NCBI GenBank assembly: GCA_019321725.1
Contig: CM033115.1
Location: 21,400,673-21,464,672 of the forward strand
Direction of reading: 5' to 3'
DNA from: Paulownia fortunei
Lineage: Eukaryota; Streptophyta; Magnoliopsida; Lamiales; Paulowniaceae
Length of the DNA: 64,000 nt
The notes below the pieces were generated by a model. It searched no databases and had not been told where the DNA came from. It worked only from the letters and a program-made list of their open reading frames with translations. The position numbers and the translations under genes are program-made. Positions 61,312 to 64,000 of this stretch are shown here, one piece after another; the first letter of the stretch is position 1, and each line of letters begins with the position of its first letter.

Positions 61312-63984
61312 ATGCAGGAGACAATATGTCTGCAGTGTGGTGATAGAGTATTCACTAATGCCTTTTTATACTGTGTGAAATGTCTGGATGTTGCTGTGCA
61401 TCGGTAAGCTGCACACTGATGATGTTTTTTGCTTACAACTTCCCCTTTCCCCTTTCCCCATTTCAAACTCTCTTCCCTCTCTGTGATGATGTTCCCACCT
61501 CCTCTCTGTCTCTGTCTCTGTCTCTGTCTCTGTCTCTGTTGTGTGCATGGTAAGTTGTGTTTCTATCACCTATCATTGCAATGCGTCTTTAAACTGCAGG
61601 CCCAGCACATCAGACGAATGATGGAGTAAATTGGAGTTCTGCAAAATCATTACTGCTTTGTGTTCTTTTAGTTTGATCCATATTTAGATGGGGTGGATCA
61701 TCAATAAAGAATTCTCTGTGTGATGTTTGTGATCTGGCCTGTATCAAATAAGCTCTGAAATAAATACTTGGCTTCCTGCTGGTTTGCATTAAAGTTAAAT
61801 TATTTAACAAAGCTCTTTACACTGCACTTTAATGCTAGCTGTCCTATAGTTATCAATATTCAATTTTCTGCTTTTGTCCCCAATAAAAAGGAATGACTCC
61901 TTATGTGCATTGAAGATGTTGCAGACTTCATTTACAGATACTCGTTTGAGGCATTGGAGATTAGTAATGAAAAAAATCCTCTCTCTCTCTCTAACCTTCT
62001 CTTCCAGGTTTAAACACATCTCATTGACTTTGCCATCAGGTTTCAAAGCTGAGAACCTTTTGCCTTTCTCTTTTTGGTTTCTGTTTATGTATGGTGCTAA
62101 TGAATACATATCAGTGAAGTATCAGCAATGGAAGCCAATACCTTAGCTCTCTTTTCATAATTTTAGTTATTCCCTTACAAGTTCTCTTTGAATGCACATA
62201 TTGGGTTATTTGTTCAACCATTAACTCATCATTTGTAGTGTTGCTACTTGTTAACTTTTCTCATGCTTTAGCTGGGAGTTGTTCCAATATCTATTGTCGT
62301 CTTACTGTAGTCTGGGATTAGGATGTGGGTGTTGTTAATTTACTGTATTTTTCTGTTTTTTCAGCTACTGCCTGGATGTAATACCAGAGGCAGTCAATGA
62401 ATTTGTTCAGTGGGTTTGTGATGACTGTGAAGTGGAAGTGCAAAACCAGCCTGCTGTCCGCAAACATGATGCCATTCAATACCAAACAAGAGATCGTATA
62501 GCTTCAAAACATATTATAGGTTACTCTGGATTTGGAACAAAGAAAAATGATATAGTGGTAGTTAAGATAGAGGAGCTTGTTCATGAGGGTGGCCTGCATC
62601 AGTCATATGATGCTTGTGCAAAGCTCGACTTGGTTGAATGTGCTGAATCAGACAATGGGTGTTATCCTGTGGGATTTAGAGGGAATGATGAACTTATCAT
62701 TCTTTCTGCAGCAGATGAAAGGAAAAGTTGTGTGCAGAGCTCTTCCCAGCAGCTTGAGGAGGAAAAAACCAAGGATAATCTGATGCAGCATGATAAGTTA
62801 ATAGTCAACACTCCCCTGAAGGATAGTATGAAGAAAGAGAGTGGTGCAACTAGGGTATCCACTGTGGGAAAATGCCAGCATAGACTTGGTAATAACTCCT
62901 CCAAGAGACCTGATGAGGAATGCACAAACATTGACATCAGCGAGTGTGCTAAACTGGTGAGTGATTCCATGCTATCTACGAAGGTGATGGAAAATAAGGC
63001 CTTTGAGAAGAGAGATCACAAGTGTTTCTCCCAGCAACCTCGTGAATCAGATCCTGAGCCCCGTACAGTAGAGCATCGTATTTTATCAGGTAATGGCTCT
63101 TTGAGAAGATCAAAGAAGAAGAAAACTGACATGTCTTCTGAAGCTAATTTGGAGGATCAAAAGCATAGAACTCTCTTTGCTCAACATCTCAAGGAAAATA
63201 AATGGCTCGAGTTAGAAAATCAGTGCTCTGACATAAGTATTGAGGGAAGGGGCGTCGACCCAAGCAATTACAGTAATGAAGACAGAGAATCAGAAGTTAG
63301 CAAAGAGAGAACCTCCACATCTCACCACATGAGCAATTTCTGCGAAGAGTTTTCAAAAGATTCAAATATCTCATCAGTGGTTGATTGCCATATGCGTGCT
63401 GAACCAGTCATCATGCCAATTTGGAGGTGAGAAAAATCATAATATGGGCTTAAAGTTGAGAAATTACATATTGTTCACTTGCTAATCAGCAATTTGCTAC
63501 TTCCTACTGGGCAGGGGAAGTTTCAATATATGGAACAGAGAAGATGATATACTTGATGGACTTGTGGCTCACATGTCTAGCAGAGCATGCCAAAAAGCAC
63601 ATGAGGAGGCATGTCAGTTCCAACCAGTGCTTCACCTGGAAATGCTTCCCAGGTCTAATGTTTGGCCAAAAAGTTTTGAAACATCAAAACCCAGTGAAAA
63701 TATTGCACTCTATTTCTTTCCATCTGAGATAAGGTCTTGGTTATGATTCTTTTTTGCTGTTAACAGTTTCTTCCTTTTAGATTATGTGCTTTCTCAGTAA
63801 CATAATTTTACTATTATCGTATAGAAGTGAGCGGGTTTTTGACCACTTGGTTGATGAAATGATGTGTAAAGAACTTGCTATGAAAGCCATCTTGCTAACT
63901 GCTGAGCTTTTGGTTTTTACTTCGACGGAGCTGCCATTGCTATACTGGAGTAATTTGAGTCCTTTTCCTGTCGATCTCTGTTAA
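61312..63984 (+). CDS. PHD-finger protein, AIPP2-like family (3' end probably beyond window)
   Basis: A chromatin-reader-type protein: a PHD finger plus an AIPP2-like (SPOC-like) domain. Coding exons are 61312-61403, 62365-63426, 63515-63733 and 63825 onward. Counting from ATG 61312, the PHD finger (6-52) has a full C4HC3 set: C6, C9, C21, C24, H30, C33, C49, C52. The middle (about 55-375) is hydrophilic and low in conservation. The AIPP2-like domain starts near 381 with MPIWRGSFNIW and includes DDILDGLVAHMSSRACQKAH, ENIALYFFPSE, ERVFDHLVDEMMCKELAMKA and ELLVFTSTELPLLYW. Start: ATG 61312 is in frame, but CATGCAG there is also a possible acceptor, in which case translation starts upstream, perhaps at ATG 59345-59347 immediately before a GT. 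End: the frame stops at 63984, but relatives continue with a W-R-F-Q-G-K-like segment. A donor A|GTAATT at 63949/63950 has the right phase for that, so the last exon is probably off the window. Confidence 0.82.
61404..62364 (+). other. Intron within the PHD finger
   Basis: A 961-base intron splitting the Arg codon between the His and Cys of the zinc-binding set (V-H-R-Y-C). It contains the hexanucleotide repeat listed next and a (CT)n stretch near 61979. Confidence 0.85.
61503..61538. repeat. (TCTCTG)6 hexanucleotide repeat
   Basis: Six perfect 6-base units inside an intron. Both strands stay open through it, which produces spurious repeat-peptide frames (Thr-Glu on the minus strand) that should not be annotated. 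Confidence 0.9.
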
Positions 63985-64000
63985 TCTCTCCATTAATTTT

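Noticed and set aside
61366..61629. Frames on both strands through the TCTCTG repeat
   Set aside because: Thr-Glu and Cys-Leu repeats are direct translations of a hexanucleotide microsatellite inside an intron.
1..64000. A novel multi-gene defence or biosynthetic system
   Set aside because: All six confident genes belong to known plant families with unrelated roles, and no clustered enzymes, immune receptors or unusual fusions were seen.

Overview
This is a 64 kb stretch of flowering-plant nuclear DNA, almost certainly from a eudicot. The evidence is AT-rich spacers, genes split by many GT-AG introns, long simple repeats, small transposon remnants, and plant-specific protein families (trihelix factors, a WAT1-type transporter, an AIPP2-like PHD protein). 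I cannot name the species. No bacterial, viral, organellar or CRISPR content was seen.

Layout. (1) 539-16308, plus: a complete 21-exon exocyst gene, SEC5, 1083 residues. (2) 17387-19454, minus: a complete 3-exon LSM3 gene, 97 residues, convergent with SEC5. (3) 22139-23482, plus: a single-coding-exon trihelix factor of the SH4-like clade, with a likely 5'-UTR intron. (4) 24.9-37.0 kb: a gene-poor spacer rich in MITE-like elements, hairpins and microsatellites. (5) 37259-39808, plus: a two-exon, two-trihelix GT-2/DF1-type factor. (6) 39.8-52.2 kb: a second gene-poor spacer, including a possible nested pair of inverted-repeat elements. (7) 52314-54663, plus: a complete 7-exon WAT1-related (EamA) transporter. 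(8) 54.7-59.0 kb: spacer. (9) about 59.06 kb to the window end, plus: a PHD-finger gene of the AIPP2-like family. Its first exon is uncertain and its 3' end probably lies outside the window.

How the genes relate. They do not form one pathway: they cover vesicle tethering, mRNA decay/splicing, transcription, transport and chromatin reading. From memory, the order SEC5, LSM3, SH4-like trihelix, GT-2/DF1 trihelix matches the Arabidopsis chromosome 1 run At1g76850 to At1g76890, so the left 40 kb looks like an old conserved syntenic block. No previously undescribed multi-gene system was evident. The items most worth a second look are the inverted-repeat elements and palindromes in the spacers, two unexplained small ORFs, and the unresolved ends of the PHD gene. 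Exon borders were derived by hand from splice sites, reading-phase agreement and remembered family sequences; no alignment was run.
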